This document shows, in pieces, positions 28,174 to 37,121 of a stretch of DNA of 64,000 nucleotides. The notes beneath the pieces are model-generated. The model searched no databases, was not told where the DNA came from, and saw only the letters and a list, made by a program, of their open reading frames with translations. Within the stretch, counting starts at the first letter, position 1. Each line of letters starts with the position of its first letter. Origin of the DNA: Pelagibius sp. Alg239-R121 (GTDB lineage: Bacteria > Pseudomonadota > Alphaproteobacteria > Kiloniellales > Kiloniellaceae); NCBI RefSeq assembly GCF_947331435.1, contig NZ_CAMZOF010000001.1, positions 1,054,001 to 1,118,000 on the forward strand, written 5' to 3'. Both the position numbers and the translations under genes were made by a program.

Positions 28174-29118
28174 ATGGTGAATTTCGATGCGGTCTTTGTC
28201 GGGCTGACCATTCTGGATATTGCGGGCCGGCCGGTAGAGTCCATTCCCGAGGGTGGCGGGGTCGCCTTCATCGATGAGATACGGATGAACCCTGCGGGTA
28301 CGGCGTCGGGCGCTGTGATGAATGCCTCAAAGCTGGGGATTTCCTGTACCACTTCTGCCTGCGTCGGCACAGACGAAAAGGGCGATTTCATCGTCGATTT
28401 TTACGAGCGTATGGGGATCGACTGTTCACTGATACAGCGTAGCGACGAGGCTCTGACGTCCGCTACCATCCTTACCATCCGTCTAAACGGCGACCGGCCC
28501 GCGCTGCACTGCCGCGGCGCGTCGGACAAGCTTTTTATTGCCGAAGATCAGTTCGATAACGTCTGTGATGCCAGGTTTATGCACCACGGCGGCACTGGGC
28601 TGCTTGATGCCATGGACCAGGGGCAGAGCGCGAAGCTTCTTGCACATGCCAAAGCACGAGGTCTGACCACCACCTTCGATCTCATCGCGCCTAACGAACA
28701 AACCGTGGGACTCTTGAAAGACCTGCTGCCGCACGTCGATTACTTTATGCCGTCGTTCGAGGAAGCGGTCTTCCTCTCGGGCTTTGATACGCCTCCTGAA
28801 GCTGCGCGCTTTTTCAAAGGCATGGGCGCTGCCGCTTGCATCTTTAAATGGGGCGAAAAGGGTTCCTATATCAGCACTGCGGATGGTGAATTCGTGGTTC
28901 CGGCGTTTCAGGTCGAGGTCTCGGACACAACTGGATGTGGCGACAGTTACTGCGGCGGTTTCATCGCGGGTCTTGCCATGGGTTATAATCTGGAAGAGGC
29001 CTGCCGTTTGGGCACAGCGACCTCCGGATTGGTCGCGACGGGTTTAGGGTCGGACGCAGGTGTTGTTGACCTTGAGCACACGTTGGAGTTCATGAGGACG
29101 GCGAAAATTTTGAGCTGA
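28174..29118 (+). CDS. PfkB-family carbohydrate kinase
   Basis: The 314-residue ribokinase-fold protein should phosphorylate a sugar or nucleoside. The second PfkB signature reads DTTGCGDSYCGGFIAGLAMG, with Cys in place of the usual Ala in DTxGAGD; the catalytic Asp is present. The N-terminal GGxxxN-type region reads NPAGTASGAVMNASKLG. It opens a plus-strand operon with an ABC sugar importer and dehydrogenase/isomerase genes, so its substrate is probably derived from the imported compound. The next gene follows by four bases. Confidence 0.88.
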   Translation: MVNFDAVFVGLTILDIAGRPVESIPEGGGVAFIDEIRMNPAGTASGAVMNASKLGISCTTSACVGTDEKGDFIVDFYERMGIDCSLIQRSDEALTSATILTIRLNGDRPALHCRGASDKLFIAEDQFDNVCDARFMHHGGTGLLDAMDQGQSAKLLAHAKARGLTTTFDLIAPNEQTVGLLKDLLPHVDYFMPSFEEAVFLSGFDTPPEAARFFKGMGAAACIFKWGEKGSYISTADGEFVVPAFQVEVSDTTGCGDSYCGGFIAGLAMGYNLEEACRLGTATSGLVATGLGSDAGVVDLEHTLEFMRTAKILS

Positions 29119-29122
29119 TCAG

Positions 29123-29968
29123 ATGTTTGATGTGAAGCCGCTCACCGGGGCGATCGGCGCCGAGATCACCGGGGTCGATTTGAACCTGCCGATTTCAGAC
29201 AGGGTTGCCAAAGCCCTGCGCGTGGCACTTTGGCGTCATCTGATTATCGTATTTAGGGACCAGTTTCTCGACATCTCTGCTCAGAAACGGCTGACCGAAG
29301 TTTTCGGCGAAGTTATGCGCCTGCCGTACGTAGAGCCAACCAACGACGATCCGGACGTGATCGCCGTGCTCAAGGAGGCGAGCGAACACAATGTCGGTGT
29401 TTTTGGCGGTGAATGGCATTCTGATTTCAGCTTTCTGGAACGGCCGCCCTCCGGCTCGGTGCTGAACGCGGTCGAGGTGCCGGATTACGGCGGCGACACG
29501 CTCTGGGCAAACCAAGCTTCCGCCTACGAGGCGTTGCCCGCCGACTTGCGAAAGATCGTCGAGGGACGCGACGCCATTCACGTGGGCAAGCCCTATGGGG
29601 TCAAGTACGCGCCGCCCAAAGAAAGCCGGGCAGCCAGCTCAATCAGGATGACTCGGGGAGATCCCGATGCAGACCGGGAGATACACCATCCTGCGGTGAT
29701 CGAACATCCTCACAGCGGACGCAAAGCGCTGTTCCTCAATCCGATTTACACGACCCGCTTCGACGGCATGAGTGATGCGGAAAGCGCGCCCTTGCTTGAG
29801 GCAATTTACAAGCATTGCATCCGCCCGGAGTTTTGCTGTCGCCTGCGCTGGTCTCCCGGCGCTGTTGCCGTGTGGGACAATCGCATGACCCTCCATTACG
29901 CCGTGAATGACTATGACGGGGTACGCCGATTACTCTACCGGACGACCTTTGTCGATGTACGGCACTGA
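29123..29968 (+). CDS. TauD/TfdA-family Fe(II)/2-oxoglutarate dioxygenase
   Basis: The 281-residue non-haem iron oxygenase carries the HxD motif in GEWHSDFSFLERPP, the distal His in WDNRMTLHYAVNDY and the 2-oxoglutarate-binding Arg in RRLLYRTTF. The N-terminus FDVKPLTGAIGAEITGVDL is typical. Family members hydroxylate taurine, 2,4-D and many other small acids, often to release a leaving group. It sits between a kinase gene and a second oxygenase gene in the same operon. The substrate is unknown. Confidence 0.9.
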   Translation: MFDVKPLTGAIGAEITGVDLNLPISDRVAKALRVALWRHLIIVFRDQFLDISAQKRLTEVFGEVMRLPYVEPTNDDPDVIAVLKEASEHNVGVFGGEWHSDFSFLERPPSGSVLNAVEVPDYGGDTLWANQASAYEALPADLRKIVEGRDAIHVGKPYGVKYAPPKESRAASSIRMTRGDPDADREIHHPAVIEHPHSGRKALFLNPIYTTRFDGMSDAESAPLLEAIYKHCIRPEFCCRLRWSPGAVAVWDNRMTLHYAVNDYDGVRRLLYRTTFVDVRH

Positions 29969-30001
29969 GAGCCGCCGCCCTTGGCAGAAAGAAAGGGAGT
30001 G

Positions 30002-30871
30002 ATGAACCCGGCACGTGAACGGCTCCTGACCGACGGTTACTGTACATTCGAGTCTCTCCTGGATCAGTGCCAGCTCGAGCAGGTGCGCCGTGTTTCGGAC
30101 GCGGCACTGCAGCGCGTCTCAAGTGCGCATCGCAAAGAAAATAAATCCCAGGGCAGTCTGATCAATATCTCCGACCATCCCGGTTATGCCGACTTGATCG
30201 GCAACGCCTCGGCCCGAGAAGTATTCAGAAGCCTGGGATTCGCTAATCCCTGTTTCAGCTCAGGCTATCTGATCAGTAAGCCGCCAGGCGGTCCAGCGCT
30301 GTTCTGGCATCAAGACTGGTGGGGTTGGGATGACCCTCTGTCCTATAGCGATCAGATCGCCCAGGTCTTTTTCATGTATTATCTGACGGATACGACGCCG
30401 CAAAACGGCTGTCTTCGGATTCTTCCCGGCAGTCACCGCCGGCGGCACAGTCTGCACGAGGCGATCTAGGCGCATGATCCAGCCCTCTCGCGGGTTGAGG
30501 ATCCGGATCATCCGCTGTACGGGTCACAAGCTGGCGAGGTTGCTGTGCCGGTTCGTGCTGGTGATCTTGTTGTCGGCGACGCCCGGCTGCTGCATTCCGC
30601 CCACGCCAATCAATCTGTCAATGAACGCAGCCTGATCACGCTTTGGTATCACCCGGATGTTGGCGCGCTTCCTGCGGGCATGCGCGCGCGCATTCGCGAG
30701 ATTTTCGATCGGCGCGGCGTCGACACCGATTTGACCGAGGGAAACGCCCTGACTCTCGATGCCTGGCCCAGAGATAAGCGGATATTGACCGAGGACCTCT
30801 TCCCGCCTGCGGAAGTCGGCGTCGAACCACATCGTTGGAATCGTGTCCCTCATTGGCCATCTGGCAAGTAG
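30002..30871 (+). pseudogene. PhyH-type Fe(II)/2OG oxygenase interrupted by in-frame TAG
   Basis: The gene starts at the ATG with GGGAG upstream and runs 155 codons to a TAG at 30467-30469. The same frame then continues without a further stop to 30871, and the downstream part is plainly the second half of the same protein. The first half holds the HxD iron motif (FWHQDWWGWDD); the second half holds the distal histidine region (DLVVGDARLLHSAHANQSVN) and WYHPD. The truncated product would lack a metal ligand and should be inactive. Neighbouring genes end in TAG, so general recoding is unlikely. A recent nonsense mutation or a sequence error are the main explanations. Confidence 0.8.
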
Positions 30872-30963
30872 CTGATTTTGCGTCTCAAAGCTGATCGGAG
30901 AAACCCGTTGTGCGGATTCCCGCAAGGAAAAAGGGGAAATCACGGCAAAAAACTGCTAAGATT

Positions 30964-30975
30964 AATGTATACATT
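30964..30975. promoter_or_regulatory. 12-base palindrome upstream of amidohydrolase gene
   Basis: AATGTATACATT is a perfect palindrome in the 229-base gap before the amidohydrolase gene. Its TGTATACA core resembles operators of some HutC-type GntR proteins, a group to which the regulator at 27329 belongs. It lies about 125 bases upstream of the start. The assignment is tentative. Confidence 0.3.
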
Positions 30976-31046
30976 GTTGTGACTCCAGAACCGGGTCCTG
31001 CCCGAACACCGGGTGTGCGCCGACAGGGGGGTGAAAATGAGGTGGC

Positions 31047-31070
31047 CCAAAGTGCTCTAGAGCGCTTTGG
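31047..31070. promoter_or_regulatory. 24-base near-perfect palindrome before the amidohydrolase gene
   Basis: CCAAAGTGCTCT is followed directly by AGAGCGCTTTGG; 11 of 12 positions pair. It ends 30 bases before the TTG start and could be an operator or a leader hairpin. Confidence 0.4.
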
Positions 31071-31100
31071 AGTTCGCCCGTGCAACTGGGAGGAGATATC

Positions 31101-32375
31101 TTGGGTACGACGCTTTTCAGCAACGTCCAGGTCATTGATGGATCCGGCGCTGCGCCCTTTCCCGCCGAAGTCCTGATTGAAGGAAACCGAATTAAAAAGA
31201 TCGCCCGGGGCGATGCATCACTGTCTCACGAAGGGGCGAGTGTGGTTAACGGTGGTGGAAAGACCCTGATGCCTGGTCTGATCGAGTCTCATGGCCACAT
31301 CAGCTTCTGCGATACGCCGAATTTGGAAGGCCTCGGAGATATTCCGCCCGAGGAACACACACTCCTGACCATGAAGTACGCCAAGAAGATGCTTGATCAG
31401 GGCTTCACGGCCATCTTCAGCGCCGCCGCCGCCAAGGCGCGGCTGGATGTAGTCATTCGCAATGCCATTGACGATGGCGACATTCCGGGACCGCGCCTGC
31501 GGGCGGCGAGCCCCGAGTTGACCGTCACCGGTGGTCTAGGCGACGTCCGCCGGGCTCATATGTACCGCGAAACGTTCGCAATTTGCTGTGACGGTGCAGA
31601 CGAGTTCCTACGTACGGCGCGCGAAATGTGTCGTGAAGGCGTAGACACCTTAAAGATCAACCCTTCGGGCGATGAATTCATTCCCTTTGCCCGCGCCCAT
31701 CAGACCGTTATGAACGAAGCTGAGGTCGCCGCCGTCTGCGAAGTTGGCCGCTCCCGCGGCAAGATGGTTGCCGGGCACGCCCGTTCCGCGGAGTCTGTTA
31801 AAATGTGTGCACGCAATGGGGTGGACGTGATCTATCACGCGACCCTCGCCGACGAAGAAGCTTTGGACATGCTCGAGGCCCGCAAGGACGACGTCTTCGT
31901 CGGCCCGGCGGTTGGTATCATGTACGCGACATCCATGGGCGAGGGGGCGGCTTGGGGAGTCACGAAGGACACACCGGTCGCGATCTATTTTGCGCGCGAG
32001 CTCGAAAGCTGTGTCGAAAACATGAAGAAGCTGAAAAAACGCGGCCTTCGGATATTGCCTGGCGGCGACTACGGCTTTGCCTGGAACCCGATCGGCACCA
32101 ACGCCCGTGACCTGGAACACTTCGTCAATCTGCTCGACTTCACACCGCTGGAGGCGATCACTGCAGCAACCAAGCTGGGCGGTGAGCTGGTTGATTGGGA
32201 CGTGGGACTGGTCAAGGAAGGTTATTTTGCGGACTTGCTGCTGGTTGACGGCGATCCCTCAAAGGACGTCACCATCTTGCAGAACGCTGAAAATCTGACC
32301 GGAATCATGAAGGACGGCGCCTTTCACAAGGATCCGGCATCGTCTGCACATGTCGGCCAGGTTGCTGCGGAATGA
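31101..32375 (+). CDS. Amidohydrolase, imidazolonepropionase-like
   Basis: The 424-residue metal-dependent hydrolase has the HxH motif in LMPGLIESHGHISF, later ligands in GKMVAGHARSAESV and GVDVIYHATLADEE, and the catalytic Asp in LPGGDYGFAWNPIG. The C-terminal GYFADLLLVDGDPSKDVTIL is typical of the superfamily. GGAGGAG lies seven bases before a TTG at 31101, which I take as the start; a GTG 21 bases earlier overlaps that ribosome site. It implies a cyclic amide, lactam or similar bond in the substrate of this operon. Confidence 0.85.
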   Translation: MGTTLFSNVQVIDGSGAAPFPAEVLIEGNRIKKIARGDASLSHEGASVVNGGGKTLMPGLIESHGHISFCDTPNLEGLGDIPPEEHTLLTMKYAKKMLDQGFTAIFSAAAAKARLDVVIRNAIDDGDIPGPRLRAASPELTVTGGLGDVRRAHMYRETFAICCDGADEFLRTAREMCREGVDTLKINPSGDEFIPFARAHQTVMNEAEVAAVCEVGRSRGKMVAGHARSAESVKMCARNGVDVIYHATLADEEALDMLEARKDDVFVGPAVGIMYATSMGEGAAWGVTKDTPVAIYFARELESCVENMKKLKKRGLRILPGGDYGFAWNPIGTNARDLEHFVNLLDFTPLEAITAATKLGGELVDWDVGLVKEGYFADLLLVDGDPSKDVTILQNAENLTGIMKDGAFHKDPASSAHVGQVAAE

Positions 32376-32409
32376 TCTCTGTCCACGGATTGATGAAGAG
32401 GTTCGGGGC

Positions 32410-33501
32410 ATGACGGCGGAGTCAGGCGACATCGCCGTCCGCCTCGATTCGATTACCAAGCGGTTTGGAAGTGTTGTCGCGTTGGACCAGATGTCTTTCG
32501 AGGTTCAGCGCGGGCGTCTGTTCGTGGTGTTCGGGCCGAGTTCCGTCGGCAAGACGACCACATTGCGGACCATTGCCGGTCTCGAGCGACCCCAGGAAGG
32601 GAAGCTTGAGATCAATGGCCGTGACTTCACCCAGGCGCCAATTGCAGGACGGAACGTCTCCATGGTGTTCCAGTCTTTCGCACTCTATCCGCATCTGACG
32701 GTGCGGGAGAATTTTGCCTATCCTTTGAAGGAGGCCGGAACGAGTGCGGCTGACATCGCCAAGCGGATCGATGAGATCGCGCAGATTCTGAGCCTCGGCC
32801 ATCGGCTCGACAATAAGCCGGAAACTCTTTCCGGTGGCGAACAGCAACGGGTGGCGCTCGGGCGATCCTTGATCCGGCGACCCGATATCCTGCTGCTTGA
32901 CGAGCCTTTGACCAATTTGGACGCCAAGCTGCGTGATGATATGCGCACGGAGATAAAGCGCCTACATCGCCAGTTTGGGATTACTATTGTCTATGCGACA
33001 CCCGACGAGCTGGAAGCTCTCTCCATGGGAGAAGAGATCGCGGTGATGCGAGAAGGACACGTGGTGCAGACCGGCACGCCCGATGAACTCTACCTGACTC
33101 CGAAAGATCTCTACGTCGCGCAGAAAATAGGCTCGCCGACTATGAATGTGATCGGTGCCAGAGCGGGGTCCGATGGGGTTTCCATCAATGCGCCTTTCGG
33201 CAATTTTCCTTTGTCAGGAGTCGCTCTTCCGTCTGGGACAGACGAATTGAAAATCGGCATCCGGCCTGCCGATATCAGAATCAATTCTGCGCAGCAGGAG
33301 GGCATTGCAGGTCGGGTGCGCCTACTGGAACCGCTTGGAGACATCACGATTGTGGATGTGGATGCGGCGGACCAACGCCTCAAGATCGTTGTCCGTGAGG
33401 CGGAGGCCTTGTCTCTGCAACCGGGGTCTGAGCTGTCGTTCGCCTTCGATCCGGCAAGACTTCATGTTTTCGATGCTGAGAGTGGTCTGCATATGACGTG
33501 A
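32410..33501 (+). CDS. Sugar-type ABC importer ATPase 1 (H-loop His replaced by Pro)
   Basis: The 363-residue protein is a MalK/UgpC-type ATPase with a C-terminal TOBE regulatory domain. Walker A is GPSSVGKTT, the signature LSGGEQQR is canonical, and Walker B is LLLDEPLTNLD. The switch region, normally THDQ, reads YATPDELEAL, so the H-loop histidine is a proline (codon CCC at 33001-33003). The partner ATPase at 37122 has the opposite defect. The ATG at 32410 lies 34 bases past the amidohydrolase stop; a longer frame is less likely. Confidence 0.9.
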   Translation: MTAESGDIAVRLDSITKRFGSVVALDQMSFEVQRGRLFVVFGPSSVGKTTTLRTIAGLERPQEGKLEINGRDFTQAPIAGRNVSMVFQSFALYPHLTVRENFAYPLKEAGTSAADIAKRIDEIAQILSLGHRLDNKPETLSGGEQQRVALGRSLIRRPDILLLDEPLTNLDAKLRDDMRTEIKRLHRQFGITIVYATPDELEALSMGEEIAVMREGHVVQTGTPDELYLTPKDLYVAQKIGSPTMNVIGARAGSDGVSINAPFGNFPLSGVALPSGTDELKIGIRPADIRINSAQQEGIAGRVRLLEPLGDITIVDVDAADQRLKIVVREAEALSLQPGSELSFAFDPARLHVFDAESGLHMT

Positions 33502-33564
33502 GAAACCTCGCAGATCCATTGCGAGAGGCTGTTTAAACGATAATAAATTGAGGGAGGAAAAGTG

Positions 33565-35004
33565 ATGAAACACGGGAACACCCTAAGGGCTGCAGTATGT
33601 GGGAGTGCCGCAGCAGCCATTTTGTCTGCCGGTCTCTTTACGGCTGCACCGGTTCTTGCCGAAGATATAGTCTTGCGCATGGCAGTGCCGGACTGGCCGC
33701 CGACCCGCATCATGAAAGACCTTTTCGATAAGGGTTACAAAGCCAAGAGCGGCAATAACGTCACCTTGGAACCCGACTTCATTCCCTGGCCCGACTACTA
33801 CACCCGGCTTTCCGGTTCGCTGACCTCGGGCGAGAAGCGTTACAACATGGCAGTATCCGATAGCCAGTGGCTCGGAGCTTTCATCGAGGGCGGCTACTAT
33901 CAAAAGCTAAATGACGCCATTGAGGCGGACCCCGAGTTGCAAACGATCATGGACGGCCTGAACCCGGCGCTCGTGGACGCTTATTCGACCTACCCGCACA
34001 AATCAAAGAACTACTACGGTTTCCCACAGATGCCGGACGTGCTGGTGGCCTACTACCGCAGCGACATCTTTTGTGACGCAGGTGAGGCGGCGGCCTTCAA
34101 GGCCAAGTACAATGCTGATCTGCCTTGCACACCGGAAGAAATGAATAATGCCGATTGGGATATGGTCCAGAAGTTCGGCGAGTTCTTCGGCCGTAAGAAA
34201 GGCGAAAACCTCTCTGGTGCCGCGCTGGATGACGACTTCTACGGTATCGCTTACCAGGCCGGGAAAGGCTATGACTTCTCCACCATGCAGATCGCCAGCA
34301 TGATCTGGCAGCACGGCGGCGACATCTGGGATGAGACCAAGGCCCCGACAGGCAAAGCCGAGGGTGTGGTCAATTCGCCGGAAGCCGTCAAAGGCTTCGA
34401 GCACTATCTCTCGCTGCTGCAGTACATGCCGCCGGTGGTCAAGACCGGGACCATGGACATCTTCAAGCAGGATGAACTCTTCCGCGAGGGCAAAGTCGCC
34501 TACATGATCAACTGGATCGGCTTTGCGGAAAGCTCCATCGATGCCAAGACTTCTAAAGTCTCCGACAAGGTGAACTTTGCGATGGCCGCCGGCCTGAAGA
34601 AGTCGGACGGCAGCATCGACCGGACCTATAATATTGGCGGACAGCCTTTCGTCCTGATGACCTGGAACGATGAAAACACCAACACCGAAGCGCTTGAGTT
34701 CGTGAAGTGGTGGCTTTCGCCCGAGACCCAAGTGGCTTTCGCCAAGGCAGGAGGACAGAGTGGCCTGAAGTCAGTTTATGGCGATGCGTCCTACAATACT
34801 TTCCGCCCTTGGAACCATGCCTTTGGTGCATCCATCAGTAATCAGCAGGATATCTGGCATATTCCCGAGTTCTTTGAGCTACTCGTTCAGCAGCAAGAAG
34901 AATTCGACAAGGCTATCACCGGTCAGCAGGACGCCAAGACGGCACTCGATGCCATCGCGAAGTTCCAGGAAGAGCTTCTGCTGGAAGCCGGACACATCGA
35001 ATAG
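33565..35004 (+). CDS. Carbohydrate-type ABC substrate-binding protein (family 1)
   Basis: The periplasmic protein of 479 residues has a Sec signal peptide (about 1-34, ending PVLAED). It belongs to the family 1 solute-binding proteins used for sugars, glycerol-3-phosphate and polyols (DWPPTRIMKDLFDKGYKAKSG, FREGKVAYMINWIGFA, ALEFVKWWLSPETQVAFAKAGG). GGAGG precedes the ATG at 33565 by seven bases. Substrate residues cannot be assigned. It lies between ATPase 1 and the two permeases and is followed by a strong hairpin. Confidence 0.9.
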   Translation: MKHGNTLRAAVCGSAAAAILSAGLFTAAPVLAEDIVLRMAVPDWPPTRIMKDLFDKGYKAKSGNNVTLEPDFIPWPDYYTRLSGSLTSGEKRYNMAVSDSQWLGAFIEGGYYQKLNDAIEADPELQTIMDGLNPALVDAYSTYPHKSKNYYGFPQMPDVLVAYYRSDIFCDAGEAAAFKAKYNADLPCTPEEMNNADWDMVQKFGEFFGRKKGENLSGAALDDDFYGIAYQAGKGYDFSTMQIASMIWQHGGDIWDETKAPTGKAEGVVNSPEAVKGFEHYLSLLQYMPPVVKTGTMDIFKQDELFREGKVAYMINWIGFAESSIDAKTSKVSDKVNFAMAAGLKKSDGSIDRTYNIGGQPFVLMTWNDENTNTEALEFVKWWLSPETQVAFAKAGGQSGLKSVYGDASYNTFRPWNHAFGASISNQQDIWHIPEFFELLVQQQEEFDKAITGQQDAKTALDAIAKFQEELLLEAGHIE

Positions 35005-35018
35005 GGTTCATTGGGAGG

Positions 35019-35051
35019 GCGTGGCTGGACAGTCCGGCTGTCCAGCCACGC
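35019..35051 (+). promoter_or_regulatory. Strong intercistronic hairpin after the sugar-binding-protein gene
   Basis: A perfect 14-bp stem (35019-35032 with 35038-35051, five-base loop TCCGG) begins 14 bases past the stop. The following sequence TTCTCGATC has only a poor T-run, so it could be a leaky terminator or an mRNA-protecting hairpin that keeps binding protein in excess over the permeases. Confidence 0.7.
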
Positions 35052-35166
35052 TTCTCGATCTCCACCCTTCGGCGGACTGGGGTTCAGGGATCAGAGTGTC
35101 CGGTTCGTCGAAACAAGCCAACCTTCCGCTTGACGCTTCTGCGCAGCACGGGGCAGTGACCGCATT

Positions 35167-36195
35167 ATGATGAAAGTCTGGGTAGTCTATCCCCTCCGGG
35201 TAGCATTTGCTTCGGTCCCTGCCGCGCTGATTGTTTCTGCTCTTGCGATCACCTTTCTGCCGCCGTCTGTATCTTTCTGGGTGTCCGGAGCGGTTTCAGC
35301 CTTTTCGGCTTTTCTCTTTGTGGCGTACGCCTGGGGAAGGCATGCCGGCGGACTGCTGGTGGCGCCGGCCATCGCCCTGCTGTTCTGCATGAACATTTTT
35401 CCGCTGCTCTGGTCGTTTGGGTTAAGTTTTTTTCACTATCGCGCAAATCGTCTGGCACCGCCGCGTTTCGCAGGACTGCATTACTACGAAAAAGTTCTGA
35501 GCGATCCGGTGGTCTGGGACCGGCTGCAGGTCACTGCAAAGATGGTCGTCCTGACTGTGAGCCTGCAGATGGTCATCGGGTTCTTACTGGCCATGCTCTT
35601 TGCCAAGCAGTTTCCCCTGCGGCGGGTTTTGCTGATCCTGGTACTGACTCCGATGATGCTGTCGTTCGTCGCTGTGGGTGCCTTCTTCCGTTACTATTAT
35701 GAACCCACGTTCGGTCTTGTGTCGCAAGCCGTGCGGGTCTTTACCGGTGAACCCTACGTGTTGCTGCAGTCGGCTGCCGGGGCCACCGCCGGCATTGTCT
35801 TTGCCGATGCCTGGATGTGGTCGCCCTTCGTGATGTTGTTGGTGTTGGCCGGTCTGGTGAGCGTGCCGAAGTATCTCTACGAAGCCGCTTCCATTGACCG
35901 CATCTCTCACTGGCGGCGTTTCTGGAGCATTACATTTCCCTACGTACGCAGCCTGCTCATGCTGGCGCTGCTGTTTCGCACCATCGAGGCCTTCAAGCTG
36001 TTCGACGTCGTCTTTCTGCTGACCGAGGGCGGGCCTGGCACGTCGACTGAGACGATTGCTGTCTATGTCTACAGAGTCTCCTTCCAGTATTTCAAAACCA
36101 GCGAGTCGGCGGCACTGGCCTACATCCTGCTCTTCACGGTGATCGTTCTGACCAACCTCTATCTCTACTTCGCCAACAAACGAAACCGGACTTAA
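35167..36195 (+). CDS. Sugar-type ABC importer permease 1 (MalF type)
   Basis: The 342-residue membrane protein has about eight hydrophobic helices, two more at the N-terminus (about 10-60) than a minimal MalF-type permease. The EAA loop YEAASIDRISHWRRFWSITFPYVR contacts the ATPases. FDVVFLLTEGGPGTSTETIAVYVYR is the usual C-terminal family segment. The next permease starts 13 bases downstream. Confidence 0.92.
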   Translation: MMKVWVVYPLRVAFASVPAALIVSALAITFLPPSVSFWVSGAVSAFSAFLFVAYAWGRHAGGLLVAPAIALLFCMNIFPLLWSFGLSFFHYRANRLAPPRFAGLHYYEKVLSDPVVWDRLQVTAKMVVLTVSLQMVIGFLLAMLFAKQFPLRRVLLILVLTPMMLSFVAVGAFFRYYYEPTFGLVSQAVRVFTGEPYVLLQSAAGATAGIVFADAWMWSPFVMLLVLAGLVSVPKYLYEAASIDRISHWRRFWSITFPYVRSLLMLALLFRTIEAFKLFDVVFLLTEGGPGTSTETIAVYVYRVSFQYFKTSESAALAYILLFTVIVLTNLYLYFANKRNRT

Positions 36196-36208
36196 GGAAG
36201 ACACGGCT

Positions 36209-37117
36209 ATGGCGGACACAGAAAAAAAATCCTTGGCAGACCGGCTCGGACTGAAAGTCCATTCGGGTGTCGGTAACGCCGGCTGGGGCCGAACCCTCTT
36301 CGCCGGTGTCATCAGCTTTGTGTACTTTTTCCCCGTCCTCTGGATCATCCTCACCGCTTTCAAGACTCATAATGATGCGCTTGCGATCCCGCCAAAATTT
36401 ATCTTTACCCCTACCCTCGAGAATTTCGTTTCAGTCTTCAGCCGGGCTTATTCGGCAGGAGCAGTGGCTCAGGATACCGGTTTCGCGCTCTATTTTTTCA
36501 ACTCTGTCTTCATCGCCGGAACCAGCGTGTTTCTGGCACTGGCTATCGGAACCCTCGCGGCCTTCGGTTTTTCGCGTTATCCGCTGCGTGGTAACGACAC
36601 ATACCTCTTTATTATTCTTACCACCCGCATGCTGCCTGCCATTGTAGTGATCATCCCCATATTCCTGATGTTTCGCGTCGCGGGGCTATCCGGCACCTAC
36701 ATTGGCGTCATCCTGCTTTATACCGCCTTCAACCTGCCCTTCACGGTCTGGATGATGAAGAGTTTTTTCGATGAGCTCTCGCCAGATGTTGAAGATGCGG
36801 CAAGGATCGACGGATCTTCTGACCGGCGGGTGTTTTTCAAGATCTGTCTGCCGCAAGTGAAAGCCGGTCTTGCCGCTACAGCCGTCTTCGGCCTCATACT
36901 GACTTGGAACGAGTTCCTATTCGCGCTGCTGCTGACCGGTGTCGACACCAGAACCGTACCGGTTGCCATGGCACAGACGATCGGCGGGGATATCGGCGTG
37001 CGCTGGGGACTCTTGGCTGCAATCGAAACTCTCTTTCTCATCCCTGTCATTGTCGTGACCTTCATCCTGCAAAACCATCTTCTGCGCGGTGTTACCTTCG
37101 GCACGGTCAAGAGGTAG
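36209..37117 (+). CDS. Sugar-type ABC importer permease 2 (MalG type)
   Basis: The 302-residue permease has six visible membrane helices, the family segment GTLAAFGFSRYPLRG, the EAA loop VEDAARIDGSSDRRVFFKICLPQVK and the end FGLILTWNEFLFALLL. It completes the heterodimeric channel with permease 1. The ATG of ATPase 2 follows after four bases. Confidence 0.93.
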   Translation: MADTEKKSLADRLGLKVHSGVGNAGWGRTLFAGVISFVYFFPVLWIILTAFKTHNDALAIPPKFIFTPTLENFVSVFSRAYSAGAVAQDTGFALYFFNSVFIAGTSVFLALAIGTLAAFGFSRYPLRGNDTYLFIILTTRMLPAIVVIIPIFLMFRVAGLSGTYIGVILLYTAFNLPFTVWMMKSFFDELSPDVEDAARIDGSSDRRVFFKICLPQVKAGLAATAVFGLILTWNEFLFALLLTGVDTRTVPVAMAQTIGGDIGVRWGLLAAIETLFLIPVIVVTFILQNHLLRGVTFGTVKR

Positions 37118-37121
37118 CGCC

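Noticed and set aside
30467-30469. Recoding of TAG as a sense codon
   Set aside because: Several neighbouring genes (nitrilase, sugar-binding protein, isomerase, dehydrogenase) end with TAG, and no local structure or recoding element is evident.
35584-36363. 259-codon frame opposite the permease genes
   Set aside because: The plus-strand permeases are clear; the antisense frame is His/Gln/Arg-rich with no domain.
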